Positions 44,089-53,525 of a stretch of DNA of 53,525 nt are shown one piece after another. The first letter of the stretch is position 1, and the number at the start of each line of letters is the position of its first letter. Both the position numbers and the translations under genes were made by a program. The DNA comes from Emmonsiellopsis sp. PD_33 (Eukaryota > Ascomycota > Eurotiomycetes > Onygenales > Ajellomycetaceae). The notes beneath the pieces were generated by a model. That model did not search any database. It had not been told where the DNA came from and was given only the letters and a program-made list of their open reading frames with translations. The stretch lies in contig JANTQF010000234.1 of NCBI GenBank assembly GCA_032988165.1, positions 1 through 53,525 on the forward strand. Reading direction: 5' to 3'.

Positions 44089-44098
44089 ATATATATAG
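44089..44098 (-). promoter_or_regulatory. Candidate TATA box of the PKS gene
   Basis: A CTATATATAT string on the minus strand, about 235 bp before the PKS start codon. A second AT-rich candidate, TATTTATA at 43903-43910, is only about 46 bp before the ATG. Which one is used cannot be decided from sequence. Confidence 0.3.
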
Positions 44099-45949
44099 AA
44101 AAGAGAGAAGCAACCCTGAACGGCAGTCCAACATGACTTCCGGTCCACATGCGCGCCGGCATCCGCTCGTCCTCCCTAGGTTGTCGACAACCCCGCTCCT
44201 CTTGATGAGAGATAGCACATTAGGCCCAGATTAGGCCGATTGTGGTAGAATCAGCGGATTTGGACCACGCATCCCCGGGCGGGGGGGTGGGGAGGTAAGG
44301 AGTGGTCCGGAAGCAGCCAGATTCGTTTGCATCATCATGGTATGTATGCAGCAATGTCAGTTCTTTGAGAGCCGGTGCATATGGGGAGAGAAAGGCCTGA
44401 ACTTCCGGCTGACTGGCATATTCACTTGTTGGATGGGGCCCGCAAAAGCCAAAAGAAAGCGGGGGCAGCGTCTTGTTCTAGTGTCCCATTCGTTGACGCT
44501 GCTCAGCAAGCGCAACATTCTGGAGATAAGTGAGAAGCAAATCCATCAGATCATCCCGCACATAGCTGCCGGATCAGTCCTGCTGATCGAAAAAAGGAAG
44601 AATGAGCAATATCCTCTGGCTGTATATCCGTGCTAATGCTGCGGCCAGTCGGCCATTCTACTAGTATGCAAGCGGAACGTAGCTGCTCTCGTTTAAGTGG
44701 ACCGGAGGATTAAACAGTCCCGTCAGTAACCTACCAAAGCAGTTTAAGCAGAGATCGCTAGAAGAACCCTGATGCATTGCATAGTATCCGTATCTTCAAG
44801 GCCGTGGATGAACAACTGGCTGGCGGGGATGCTGAGGGGTGGCCTGCACAGTTTGGCGCCAAGGTTTTAAATCACGCAGTTCTGGTCGAGCTGCATCGGA
44901 TAGCGGTTAAAAGAGCAATGGACCTACAGTAGTTCAGCATATCCGATGTTTCTCTCTGCCTTGAGTCTCCAGCGACAATCTTCGGGCGCGTTTAGCGATT
45001 TCCAGGTTAAGGCTGCTGAGAGTGGCGGCCGTTTTGGGTTTAGCGTCGGCATCTCATAGACCCACGCCATTGGACCAGCGCCCTTTGTACCCTCGCGCTA
45101 ATTTAGTATGGGAAGCTACATCTGCGCGATCAATCCTGCTCTCGTTGGCGGTTGAGAACAGAACTTGAAGGTATCAAGGATAATTGGCGAACTCGGGCAG
45201 TCGAGCGTCGAGCACGGGGTGGATCGAACAAGCAGCCTGTGCGCCATGGGCGGCAATGTCGCCAACGCGAGGCGGGAGTGGGCTGATTGTACCACGTCAC
45301 TCGACAATCAGCGAACTGCTGTCGACTGGGCTGTGGTTGATGACAGGTGGCCACTGGCCCATCTCCACAAAGATGTTGTGCTCCCCGACGTGCATGGGTA
45401 GTTATCCGAGTCGCTTTCTTGCAGGCGAACAACTCTGCTGCCGAACAGGGTCAACAAGAGGGGGTTCCGACGGCAGCCCCGGCTCGGACCAGACCAGACG
45501 GCCGTTTCGTTGCTGAACCGCCATTCCTTTCTGCCATGAATCCCATCCCCATCCCCAGTCTGCAGTCCGCGAGCTGTGTTCGCCAAGGGTCAGGGTCTTA
45601 AGCGTCGTAAAATGTGGGGAAAGGGGCGAGACATCAAAAACCGCGACGCAGCAGCGATGGAAGCCCTGGAGGGTGAGGGACGCGATAGCTCTGAGTCTGA
45701 GACGACAATTGCTTGGGGATGAAGCCCGAGGAGATATTAGAACGCGGCGGGGGTTCATTCCGGAACAAATAAACAAATAATAGGACAAGATAATGAAATG
45801 AAATGAAATATAAAATGAAGAGAAGACAGTAATGCAGGGATTGATACCGTACTCGGCGTAATACGCATACGAGACGGTATGGCTGGCCCTTAATTACGGT
45901 AAGTACGGTACGGGACGCCCGCATGTTTCTGGAAAGCTGGCCTCATCAA

Positions 45950-46045
45950 CCTCATCTCATCTCATCCCATCTCATCCCATCCCATCTCTCTCGTCTCTCT
46001 CGTCTCTCTCGTCTCTCGTCTCGTCTCGTCCCATCTCTCTCCTCG
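45950..46045 (+). repeat. Pyrimidine microsatellite (CATCT/CGTCT units)
   Basis: About 95 bp of degenerate five- to eight-base units (CTCAT, CCCAT, CTCGT) on the top strand, in the leader of the membrane protein gene. Such CT-rich stretches are common before start sites of well-expressed fungal genes. Confidence 0.75.
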
Positions 46046-46653
46046 CATCTCCTCTTCCGCCCCGTCCGGTCTGCTGCCGTCGCTCCTTTGCTGCCCTGTC
46101 GCCAATTCCACAGATCGTACTTCCGCGATGCCCGCAGCCCGGCCGTCTCCAAGTTAACCTTTACGCGCCCAAAGCTTCGGTCGATCCCGCACCCATCCTG
46201 CCTCCCTTCCCTTCCGGCTCCTCGACTTCTCATCTTCCACCTATTCAAGTCGCGTCTCCCATCCGCTGCAATCTGCATCCCCAACACCCGCCGCAACTCG
46301 CTGCTTTCTTAACCGTTCATCAGCGCCAAAGTCGACGTTCCTCCCCGTCCAGACCCCCTTTCCCCGCAAACAAGCCCCTTCCCCAGGTACAAACCTCCAC
46401 ATCTCGAATCCGCAGTCCCGAACTCTGCTTTCATCGCAACACAGCCACCGCGCGGAGAGCTCCAGTCTCGCGTATAGCTCCCAGAGACCGATCGAAGAAG
46501 CGCGCCGGAATAGTTTCCGTCCACCTGTGACGAAACTCGTTTCTACAACTGTTTGGGACGTTGAAGGAGAAACCTGCAGCCCGTTTGTTCCACAGGGGTC
46601 TCGACCCCGCTGATCCCGTTGTCTTTTCAACAGATATCGTTCCTCTTTAAATA

Positions 46654-46702
46654 GTAAGTCTATCTTGTGCCATTTCATCCCATCTTCCTCTTCTTTATAC
46701 AG
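46654..46702 (+). other. Probable intron in the 5' leader of the membrane protein gene
   Basis: A consensus GTAAGT donor at 46654 and a TACAG acceptor at 46702 bound 49 nt with a pyrimidine-rich 3' half, ending 21 bp before the ATG at 46724. This fits a short leader intron. There is no coding evidence to test it against. Confidence 0.45.
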
Positions 46703-46723
46703 GTGTGCTGACCTGCTCTGTGG

Positions 46724-48004
46724 ATGGCACAAGAGCCCCCAATGAACCCCCTCTTGAGTTGGGCTATCGTGGTTGGCGTTGCCACTGCGCTTGGCTGGTA
46801 TTATGCCAGGAGAGCCCAAGCACGGCGAACAGTCAGAGCTGCAAATGCCAGAGCAGCTGCGCCCAGACCCGCCGCCCCTAAAGCCGCTGTTGAAAGAGCA
46901 ACGGCCCAGAGAAATGAAAACGGGTCCGCAGCTCGAAAGGTGAAGCGGAAACAACGCCCAGCGCCGGACAGCTCAAGTAGCAGCGCCACCCCGACTCCTC
47001 CAACAAGGCCCACTGTGGCGGTTGAAAGGCAAGCGACTGAAACAGCTCCAGCCGCTGATGACGAAGTGGACAACCGAGAGTTTGCAAAGCAATTTGCCAG
47101 AGTCCAACAGGGCACCAACCTCTCCACTGCGAACAAGTCCAACAAGAAGGAGGTTCGCACCAGGAAGATCGTCGCCAGCCCAGTCGAGGACGATATCAAC
47201 AATGCCACATTGTCCCGCACCTCCACCCGCACCTCTTCTACCACCGGGGCGGATGCTGACGATGACATGTCCCCTGTAAATTCGCCTACTGTGAATCCTG
47301 TTCAGTCAGTGTCAGGCGACGTTTCTGATATGCTCGAGCCTGCACCAGCTGCGGTGCCTGTCCTCCGTTTGGTCAACGCGGCTCAGGATGAGCAAGGAAG
47401 TAAAAAGAAGACCCAAAAACCCCAAAAGCCTGTCGAAACGAAGAAACAACGTCAACAAAGAATCAAGAAAGAAAATAAGAGAATAATGATAGAAGACGCG
47501 GAGAAGCAGCGCCGTGCCCTCCTGGAGAAACAACTCCATACCGCCCGTGATATCGAACGTCGCGAAGCTGCCAAATCCAAGCCCATTGTTCCTCCTCCCA
47601 GTGTCTGGGAAAATAGTACCACCAACGGCCATACGAATGGCGTCCACAAGACACCCTCTGCTCCGCTCTTGGACACCTTTGATCCCACCTCCAAACCCGT
47701 TGCCAAGCCGCCTACATCCACCAAAACCACCAAGCCAATAACAAATAGCTGGACGAATGATCTTCCATCAGAGGAGGAGCAGCTACGAATAATATTAAGC
47801 GAGAACGAGTGGACGACAGTTTCCAGCAAAAAGGAGAAAAAGAAGGGCCCCAAACCGGAGGGGAGCGTCAGTGACACAAGTAGCTCGGAATTCCAAGCTG
47901 TAAAAGACCTGAAGCCAACGATAACCCCCACCCCTGTTGCTCCAAAATTAGTCGACTTCGACAGCTGGAAAGGTCAGCCCCTGGATTCCGAGTGGGATGT
48001 CTGA
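46724..48004 (+). CDS. Membrane-anchored coiled-coil protein of unknown function
   Basis: A single-exon protein of 426 residues; I do not recognise a named family. After a short N-terminus, residues about 9-27 form one hydrophobic segment, followed at once by Arg-rich sequence (Tyr-Ala-Arg-Arg-Ala-Gln-Ala-Arg-Arg). This suggests a single-pass N-terminal anchor with the bulk in the cytosol. The rest is highly charged and low-complexity: Ala/Pro-rich to about 60, Ser/Thr-rich at 150-200, then a Lys/Glu/Arg-rich predicted coiled coil at about 235-290. The C-terminal 70 residues contain Asn-Glu-Trp-Thr-Thr-Val and end with Asp-Ser-Glu-Trp-Asp-Val, which look like conserved short motifs. The pyrimidine-rich leader suggests steady expression. 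No link to the PKS locus is evident. Confidence 0.82.
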   Translation: MAQEPPMNPLLSWAIVVGVATALGWYYARRAQARRTVRAANARAAAPRPAAPKAAVERATAQRNENGSAARKVKRKQRPAPDSSSSSATPTPPTRPTVAVERQATETAPAADDEVDNREFAKQFARVQQGTNLSTANKSNKKEVRTRKIVASPVEDDINNATLSRTSTRTSSTTGADADDDMSPVNSPTVNPVQSVSGDVSDMLEPAPAAVPVLRLVNAAQDEQGSKKKTQKPQKPVETKKQRQQRIKKENKRIMIEDAEKQRRALLEKQLHTARDIERREAAKSKPIVPPPSVWENSTTNGHTNGVHKTPSAPLLDTFDPTSKPVAKPPTSTKTTKPITNSWTNDLPSEEEQLRIILSENEWTTVSSKKEKKKGPKPEGSVSDTSSSEFQAVKDLKPTITPTPVAPKLVDFDSWKGQPLDSEWDV

Positions 48005-51000
48005 TGCCTTCAAAGCACTGCGACGAACACACTTTGAACATAAATATTCATTTCGTCCTATATTACTATACGAACCACCATCGCTCATATTAGTTTCCTT
48101 GTTCCTTTTTTTTTCTGTCAACACTTTTTCAGCAAATTACTACTAATTCCTTGAATTCAGTGGCTACGGCGTTTGGGTTTCCTGTATCTATTATACCGTT
48201 TTTCCCCTTCTGGGTCGGATAACTCGTTTCGTTCCTTTCTCTTCTCTGTCTTTTTACGTTTCCTTTTTGCCATCCTCGTGCTGGCTACCCAACTTTCCTC
48301 GTCTGGATTATGCAGATTCATAAGCGCCCCAACCAAAAATTACCCTCACTAGCGCCACGAGATTCAACCTGAATCAGGACCAGAGCCAATTGCTGGCCAG
48401 TTCTCGAACAATCACACCATCTACCATTTTATGGGCGCTTTGGACCTTTTCCGTCCGCTTTCTTTTCTTCTCGTTTCACTCTGCAACATTTGATTATCGT
48501 CCCATCCAATTGCTACCCGCTCATGCCGAAGCGAACCGCATGCTTGACCTTCGAATTGGCCAGTACTTCATTCCCTTGTTCCCGCAGTCGTGCCTTTTCT
48601 TATCCCAGTATTTTGCAGCCGTTCATCGCGAGCGGTCATTCGAACTTTGTATTTGACACCTCTTTTCTTTTCTTTTTTTGACATTCGCATCTGTACTGTA
48701 CCCTCAACCAACCAACCATATCACCTACCTATACATATCATCACGTCCCCGTCGATCGTTGATGTCCTGGCCAAACAGTCGCCAAATTGAACTGCCAAAA
48801 AAAAAAAGTTCAGTCATCTTTGTTCCTCTCCGTTGATGCGAATTCTACATGTTTTGTTTGTTTGTTTGTTTGTTTGTTTTGTGCTTCCTTTCATCTCTAT
48901 CCTATTTCATGCCTTTGCATGCTGCCTCTTCTTCATTTTTTTTCCTTCTCTTTTTTGTATTTAATACTTTTCCTTTTATTTTATTATTTTTTTTCAATGA
49001 ACATATTGTCTCAACAGAGTTGGGAAACATTCATTTTTTTTGCTTTTGCTTTTCCCCCTCACCTTCCAATCCTTCAGATGACGAAGAATAGCCAGGACTG
49101 TAAGCCTAGTTAGTTATCAACAACAAACAGCACTGCATCCCACAATCCTTCCCAACCCTAGCCAGAGCGACCAACCACCGCCCCTTCGCTGGTCAGAAAC
49201 AAACCCCCTCCCCGCTGTTTAGGCCCGGCTGGCCGTGTATCTTCAGTCCCCTACGAAGAAATTGACGATGGCAAATTAAAGTAAAACAACACGATCCCGA
49301 GATGACATGTTACATAAATAATCCCCTCCTCCTCCTACATAATAAATTGCGATTTTAGCTATGGCGTGTGTCTTAAAATGATGTGAAAAGTGGATCTTTC
49401 ATGAAAAGGGTTGGTTTACTTTACCATGATGGATGAATATATCCATCCCCAGCCATCATTGGGTTTCCGCGAGGAGCCCGTTTCGTCTAGCTACCTATCT
49501 ACATCAAGTCATAGGTGGAAGACGGGAATACTTGGGAAGTTTTGAAGGAAGCGGGGGCATCAATTAGATTAAAAAAGAAGAAGAAGAAGTAATGAATCGT
49601 TTCTGATACCTCAATGTGCATACATATACATACCAACCAGCACATGAGAGCAGGAAGAACGCAACCCCCCCCCCCAGGTATCTTAGAAACTAGCCTAGCG
49701 GATAGCAATCACCAATTGGCAAAAAAAAAAAAAAAAAAAAAAACATTAATTCCCACACAAAAACAAAGATAAAAATAAATAACAGTGAAATAAAATGCCC
49801 AAAAATAACCCTCAAGCCCACCCAATATCTGCTCCCACTCACCCCTGACAGAACCAAACCCAATCAATCATGACCGCTCCCCTACAAAACCAACCAGACA
49901 GGCCAACCACCCCATCGCGGGCGTCTGTCCACATTACCTTCCACATCTGTATCTCTATGGCCTGCCATTTTCGCCCTCTTATCTTGCTAATTTGGATCGG
50001 TGGTCTAGATGGGGTTGTGATGGTTGTGTCGAAGGGGGGGGTGGGGGGAACATTGTTGGCTGGCTGCGGTTCTATATAGGAAGATGGATGGGGGACGAGA
50101 GGTATGTATTTGACCAATTGATTGGCAAGAAAAGGTGATAAGAGGGTCCCAGGTGTCACTCGATCTAAAGAGAAACGTCCCTGAGAACTAGTGCTCCTTT
50201 TTTTTTTGGCATGTTTGAAGCTCACATAGAGCAATTCGATCGACTCCCACTCGGGTATTCATCGAATGATACCGTTGTCGCCGAACCTGATATGAGAACC
50301 TTGGTATTGGTAGGACTCAAAAACTGCAGCCAAAACCAAGTATCAAAAACAAATGGAGTTCACTCGGTCCCCTTCAATAATTATAATGGTATGTATGGGA
50401 CCGAAGACCAAAATGCGGAGAAGGGGATTGAAAATCGGTAAGCTAGTTTTGTTCGTGGGGGCCCTGTCACTGATGATTCCCGAGAATGTTCAATGCGGGG
50501 GTGGATCCACCATCCCTGGAAATTGTTAAAGGTTTGGTTCCTCGATAGCCATTGGGAAGCGTGGGTCAGACTCAAGAGTTTTATGAAATCAGGTGTTTTT
50601 TCAAAAGGAAGGTTGGTATTTAACATAGGGGTGGGGAGCGGATTCCGGAACAGAATTTTTCTCTCTGATGTGGATGGAGTTGGGGGACGGTTTATGTTAG
50701 ATTGGAGTAACATTTTTCTACCATACTGGAGAGCGTGTATGAATGAGTGGTCATTTGACGCGGGTGCAAGCAAGGGATATTCAAATATCAGGGAACCAAA
50801 TAGATCAAATCTGCAATATACAGTACAATGTACAGTACAATTGAGTCTAGATGACTGGCTTATTTAGTGGATTCATGCTGCAGAACCTGGACAGACAATA
50901 GGTCGAGATCCACTATGATAGCCAAAGAAGTTAGTAAAATGTCGAAATATTTCAAAACTTGATGATATATATCACCTTCCAATTGGACGACGCTACAAGG

Positions 51001-51018
51001 AATCGGAATCGGAATCAC
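48005..51018. other. 3-kb gene-free region with simple repeats
   Basis: It starts with a T/C-rich probable 3' untranslated region of the membrane protein gene. TTTG repeats lie at 48853-48880, a GAA run near 49575-49590, an 11-C run near 49666-49676 and a 23-A run at 49721-49743. Several frames up to 131 codons occur on both strands (for example 49839-50234 and 50493-50867), but none shows family features or plausible splicing. A short non-coding transcript cannot be excluded. Confidence 0.45.
49721..49743 (+). repeat. Mononucleotide A tract (23 bp)
   Basis: An uninterrupted run of 23 A, about 45 bp after an 11-C run. No target duplication or coding remnant is visible beside it. Confidence 0.85.
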
Positions 51019-52004
51019 TCACGGACAAGTATACTCCCCAGACTCCATCGCTGCCGCCCGATCAAACAGCACCCCGGGATCATCAGGTTGGATATCCCCC
51101 GGTAGCGAAACCAATGCTGGCTCGATTGTATCCGTACCCCCGCTAACCCATACCTGCGCGCACTGGGGATAGAACTGCGCTCCTCCTAATTGCTGCGAGG
51201 CCTGGATCGCCATGGTTTCATGCCTAATGACATACGGGCCAGGGGCGAGGCAGGATGGGATAGTGATGTTCCAAGTCTTATCTGCGTCGAACATTTTCTG
51301 AGTTGCCCACGCACGGCCGGTGCTAGAGTCGTATTCAATGATGCCGTGTTCCTCTAGGCCGCGGTCAGGGGGGTTCCGCTTCTTGAAGCACGGGATGTAT
51401 TTTTGGAAGACAGGGCAGTAAGCTATGACGCACCGATTTTAAACCAATGGTTACCAGACGTCCCATTGAAGTCAGAACAGTCCTGTCCGTTAGGGCACCG
51501 AGCCATGTAGCTGTAGATAGGCCCAGAGTGAGGCCCTATTTTGGTATGTTAGAAATGAACAGTACGACCGTCAACATGGTATGTTCCCTCCCCTGAGTCA
51601 AATAGACTAGAGAATCTCACATTCAGTCCACTTCACCATAGCTACCCCCCCTGCGGTGACATTGGCCATTAGTGGCGCCGGATATGAGCCCTGTCCGCAA
51701 GCTATGGAGTCGTCCAAGGGGTCAAATAACGGGTTTATGCCATTGGCATGGGAGCGGGCTAGATTTGGTAGATTTGTTAGCTGGTGATGGTAGAGGGAAA
51801 AGGGAAATGAAAAACAGGAGGGTAATTCAAGGTCATGGAAATGACTGACGAACCAATGCTCTCAGTGGGCTGTGTAAAATCTGGATCGTCATATGGAAGA
51901 TAGGAGACATGGTTGGCGCCATCGATGGTGTATTCTCTCACGTATCCATGACCAAAGACGCTGGACGTTAGGGAAAGGAATAAGAGAGATGATTTGGCTA
52001 ACAT
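51019..52004 (-). CDS. AA9 lytic polysaccharide monooxygenase (secreted)
   Basis: Copper enzyme that cleaves cellulose or related glucans oxidatively outside the cell. Four exons (52004-51854, 51758-51621, 51535-51434, 51353-51019) give 241 residues. A hydrophobic signal peptide of 18 residues should be cut before His19, making it the N-terminal His of the copper brace (His-Gly-Tyr-Val). The second brace His lies in Pro-His-Ser-Gly-Pro-Ile-Tyr-Ser-Tyr-Met, and the axial Tyr in Gln-Phe-Tyr-Pro-Gln-Cys-Ala-Gln. The Trp-Phe-Lys-Ile motif joins Glu-Glu-His-Gly across the last intron (80 nt, 51354-51433). Without removing it the frame closes or gains an odd Cys/Lys-rich segment. No carbohydrate-binding module is present. 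The protein ends soon after the core domain, so it is a single-domain AA9. Confidence 0.92.
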
Positions 52005-53174
52005 TGTGATTCGAAATAGGAAGCCGTATGTTTCTTGTTCTAGAAATGCAGGGACACAGAGTAGCTGGAGACATTGTACGTCTATATAGCCTCCCCCCCC
52101 CCCCCAAAAGACCGGCTGTAAAATCTACCCCAAGGCCATTTCAATTGGTGGGAATACCGGCATTCCATTATTGCAGAGGCATCCATGGACATCGCCATGT
52201 GCGCGAGCTTAAATCAACCACGAAAGAAGAAGACCTCCTTGTAAATCAGCAGCCCCCGTCTCAGGGCTGCAAATGTGGGGAATAGTTCCCCCGCAAAAAT
52301 GAAAGGTTATCATCCAGCCTATCCCGGAACAGGCCGATGATGCGCCTCGAAACAGTTTCACAAGACTGCTCTTAGATTTGCAGAATTCTCGAAATCCAAT
52401 GTGACGGTACCGAATAAGCCCTGAATTTGCCCGTCGATATGTCACTTGGACGTGGCCAAGCAATATTTAGCACGAAACGGCGGAGAAAGAGATGGCTGTG
52501 CGGAAAAACTGTTTCCGTCAATCTGTGGTGGCCCGCAAAGATGGCTTCATCCTTGATCAAAATGTTAAGAAGTAGGGCACCACAATTCTCGTCCGGCAGC
52601 CAAGCCGTTTCATTGCAAAATGTTGTTTTAAATCGAGTGTGTGTAGTCTTGACAAACATGCAGAACAGGACCTAAAAGTGAGCACTCAAAAAACTGTTAT
52701 TTGTAGGCACTAAGACGTCCATTCCAAAGACGAGCTTACATCGCTCAAATTAGTAGATTTGATGACGATGGTTATTCTAAGAAAACAAATTTAGAAGACA
52801 AGCATAAGAGAATTGATTCCAACAACACTAATGGTAAGGGCAGTAGAGGGGTCGTCTAGAGACATACTTTAAAAAAGCTGTATTCTCCAGACCGACTGCT
52901 TGTAAATAACAAATCATCATTAAGGGAGCGGTGGGTTTGTCGAAGGGTGTGATAAATACACCCGGGATCTCGCTAAATACACCCAGAAAAAAATGACTAA
53001 TCAGAAAAAAAAATAACTGGTACCTGTTTTTACATATAAAACACTAGTGTCTAGAAGTACATGAATGACCCAACTCTACTGGGTGCTGATATTTTTTATG
53101 CACTGCACCAGCTATGTACTCTGTATCTAGGAAAACACCATGAATTATTCTACTTGTGCTAAATCAACTACCTA
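52005..53174. promoter_or_regulatory. LPMO promoter and AT-rich spacer
   Basis: A CTATATAG palindrome at 52082-52089 lies about 80 bp before the LPMO start and is a good TATA candidate, next to a run of about 14 C (52094-52107). The rest is AT-rich. Frames at 52209-52675 on either strand overlap each other and show no family features. From about 52900 the composition shifts towards A/T-rich, repeat-like sequence leading into the minisatellite. Confidence 0.4.
52082..52089 (-). promoter_or_regulatory. Candidate TATA box of the LPMO gene
   Basis: CTATATAG, the same on both strands, about 80 bp upstream of the ATG at 52004, a normal distance for a fungal core promoter with a short leader. Confidence 0.45.
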
Positions 53175-53525
53175 GAGAACGGCCGTGGATTTCCTATAGA
53201 ATGGCCGTGGATTTCCTATAGAATGGCCGTGGATTTCCTATAGAGAATGGCCGTGGATTTCCTATAGAGAACAGCCGTGGATTTCCTATAGAGAATGGCC
53301 ATGGATTTCCTATAGAGAACAGCTGTGGATTTCTTATAGAGAACAGCCGTGGATTTCCTATAGAGAACGGCCATGGATTTCCTATAGAGAATGGCCGTGG
53401 ATTTCCTATAGAGAACAGCTGTGGATTTCTTATAGAGAACAGCCGTGGATTTCCTATAGAGAACGGCCATGGATTTCCTATAGAGAATGGCCGTGGATTT
53501 CCTATAGAGAACAGCTGTGGATTTC
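53175..53525. repeat. 24-bp minisatellite with 96-bp higher-order period, running off the window
   Basis: About 14.6 tandem units of consensus GAGAAYRGCYRTGGATTTCY plus TATA. Two early units (53199-53220, 53221-53242) are 22 bp; all others are 24 bp. Four unit types recur in the same order at 53315-53410 and 53411-53506, and a third cycle begins at 53507. This gives a 96-bp higher-order repeat. Because 24 is divisible by three, the minus strand is open over 53216-53470 and encodes an eight-residue repeat (Ala-Val-Leu-Tyr-Arg-Lys-Ser-Thr and variants). The array continues past the right edge, so its full size is unknown. Confidence 0.92.

Larger units (their letters stand above)
43858..46723. 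promoter_or_regulatory. Long divergent region between PKS and membrane protein gene
   Basis: A 2.87-kb gap without a convincing gene. On the PKS side a TATTTATA string (43903-43910) and a CTATATATAT string (44089-44098) are candidate core elements. Around 45844-45880 lies an imperfect palindrome of about 37 bp. From 45950 to 46040 CATCT/CGTCT-type pyrimidine repeats begin a long CT-rich leader of the plus-strand gene, with a probable leader intron at 46654-46702. The many overlapping frames on both strands (45116-46312, and a 237-codon minus frame at 46241-46954) follow from this composition. Confidence 0.45.

Noticed and set aside
45116..46954. Many frames of 80-240 codons on both strands before the membrane protein gene
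   Set aside because: They follow from the CT-rich leader and overlap each other on opposite strands. The 237-codon minus frame also overlaps the start of the real gene.
50211..50867. Plus-strand frames of 76 and 124 codons in the gene-poor region
   Set aside because: No motif, no conserved-looking start and no plausible splice linking the two. A non-coding transcript is as likely.
52372..52675. Opposing frames of 95 and 82 codons upstream of the LPMO
   Set aside because: The two strands overlap fully and neither shows family features. A remnant gene is possible but not supportable.
53216..53470. Eight-residue repeat protein read from the minisatellite
   Set aside because: Not called as a gene, because a stop-free 24-bp unit is open by arithmetic and no start, stop or context is visible inside the window. 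It is recorded as a finding instead.
1..53525. CRISPR arrays, bacterial operon signals, rRNA or tRNA genes
   Set aside because: The window is clearly fungal nuclear DNA. I saw no direct repeat-spacer array and no tRNA A/B-box pair that I could support by reading.

Overview
The window looks like nuclear DNA of a filamentous ascomycete (Pezizomycotina, probably Eurotiomycetes). Short GT..AG introns of roughly 45-90 nt interrupt most genes. The gene families are typical of that group: a Zn2Cys6 regulator, a highly reducing PKS, a LaeA-like methyltransferase, a Baeyer-Villiger monooxygenase and an AA9 polysaccharide monooxygenase. I rebuilt the exon structures by hand. Every model reported closes in frame, and family motifs run across the splice junctions. 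I found no tRNA, rRNA or CRISPR array.

Region 1 (about 0.4-25 kb) is a dense block of oxidative catabolism. In order it holds: Zn2Cys6 regulator (-); APC-type amino acid/choline/GABA permease (-); D-amino-acid-oxidase-type flavoprotein (+) ending in SKL; a fold-back MITE; choline-oxidase-like GMC flavoprotein (-) ending in SHL; aldehyde dehydrogenase 1 (-); NmrA-like protein (-); a second fold-back MITE; Baeyer-Villiger monooxygenase (-); aldehyde dehydrogenase 2 (-) ending in ARL; succinate-semialdehyde-dehydrogenase-like enzyme (+); and a second FAD-dependent amine oxidoreductase (-). A permease, three FAD oxidases and three aldehyde dehydrogenases together suggest uptake and stepwise oxidation of an amine or amino alcohol, such as choline/betaine or GABA/polyamine compounds. 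Part of this may occur in peroxisomes. The substrate is inference.

Region 2 (25.6-30.1 kb) has a bHLH transcription factor (-) and a nucleoside hydrolase (-).

Region 3 (31-44 kb) is a compact polyketide locus. It has a family-2 O-methyltransferase (+), a LaeA/UMTA-like SAM methyltransferase (-) and a complete highly reducing PKS (-, 2608 aa, seven exons, KS-AT-DH-MT-ER-KR-ACP). The PKS has no terminal release domain.

Region 4 (44-53.5 kb) is gene-poor. It has a single-exon membrane-anchored protein of unknown function with a pyrimidine-rich leader, an AA9 LPMO (-), and a 24-bp minisatellite with a 96-bp higher-order period that runs off the right edge of the window.
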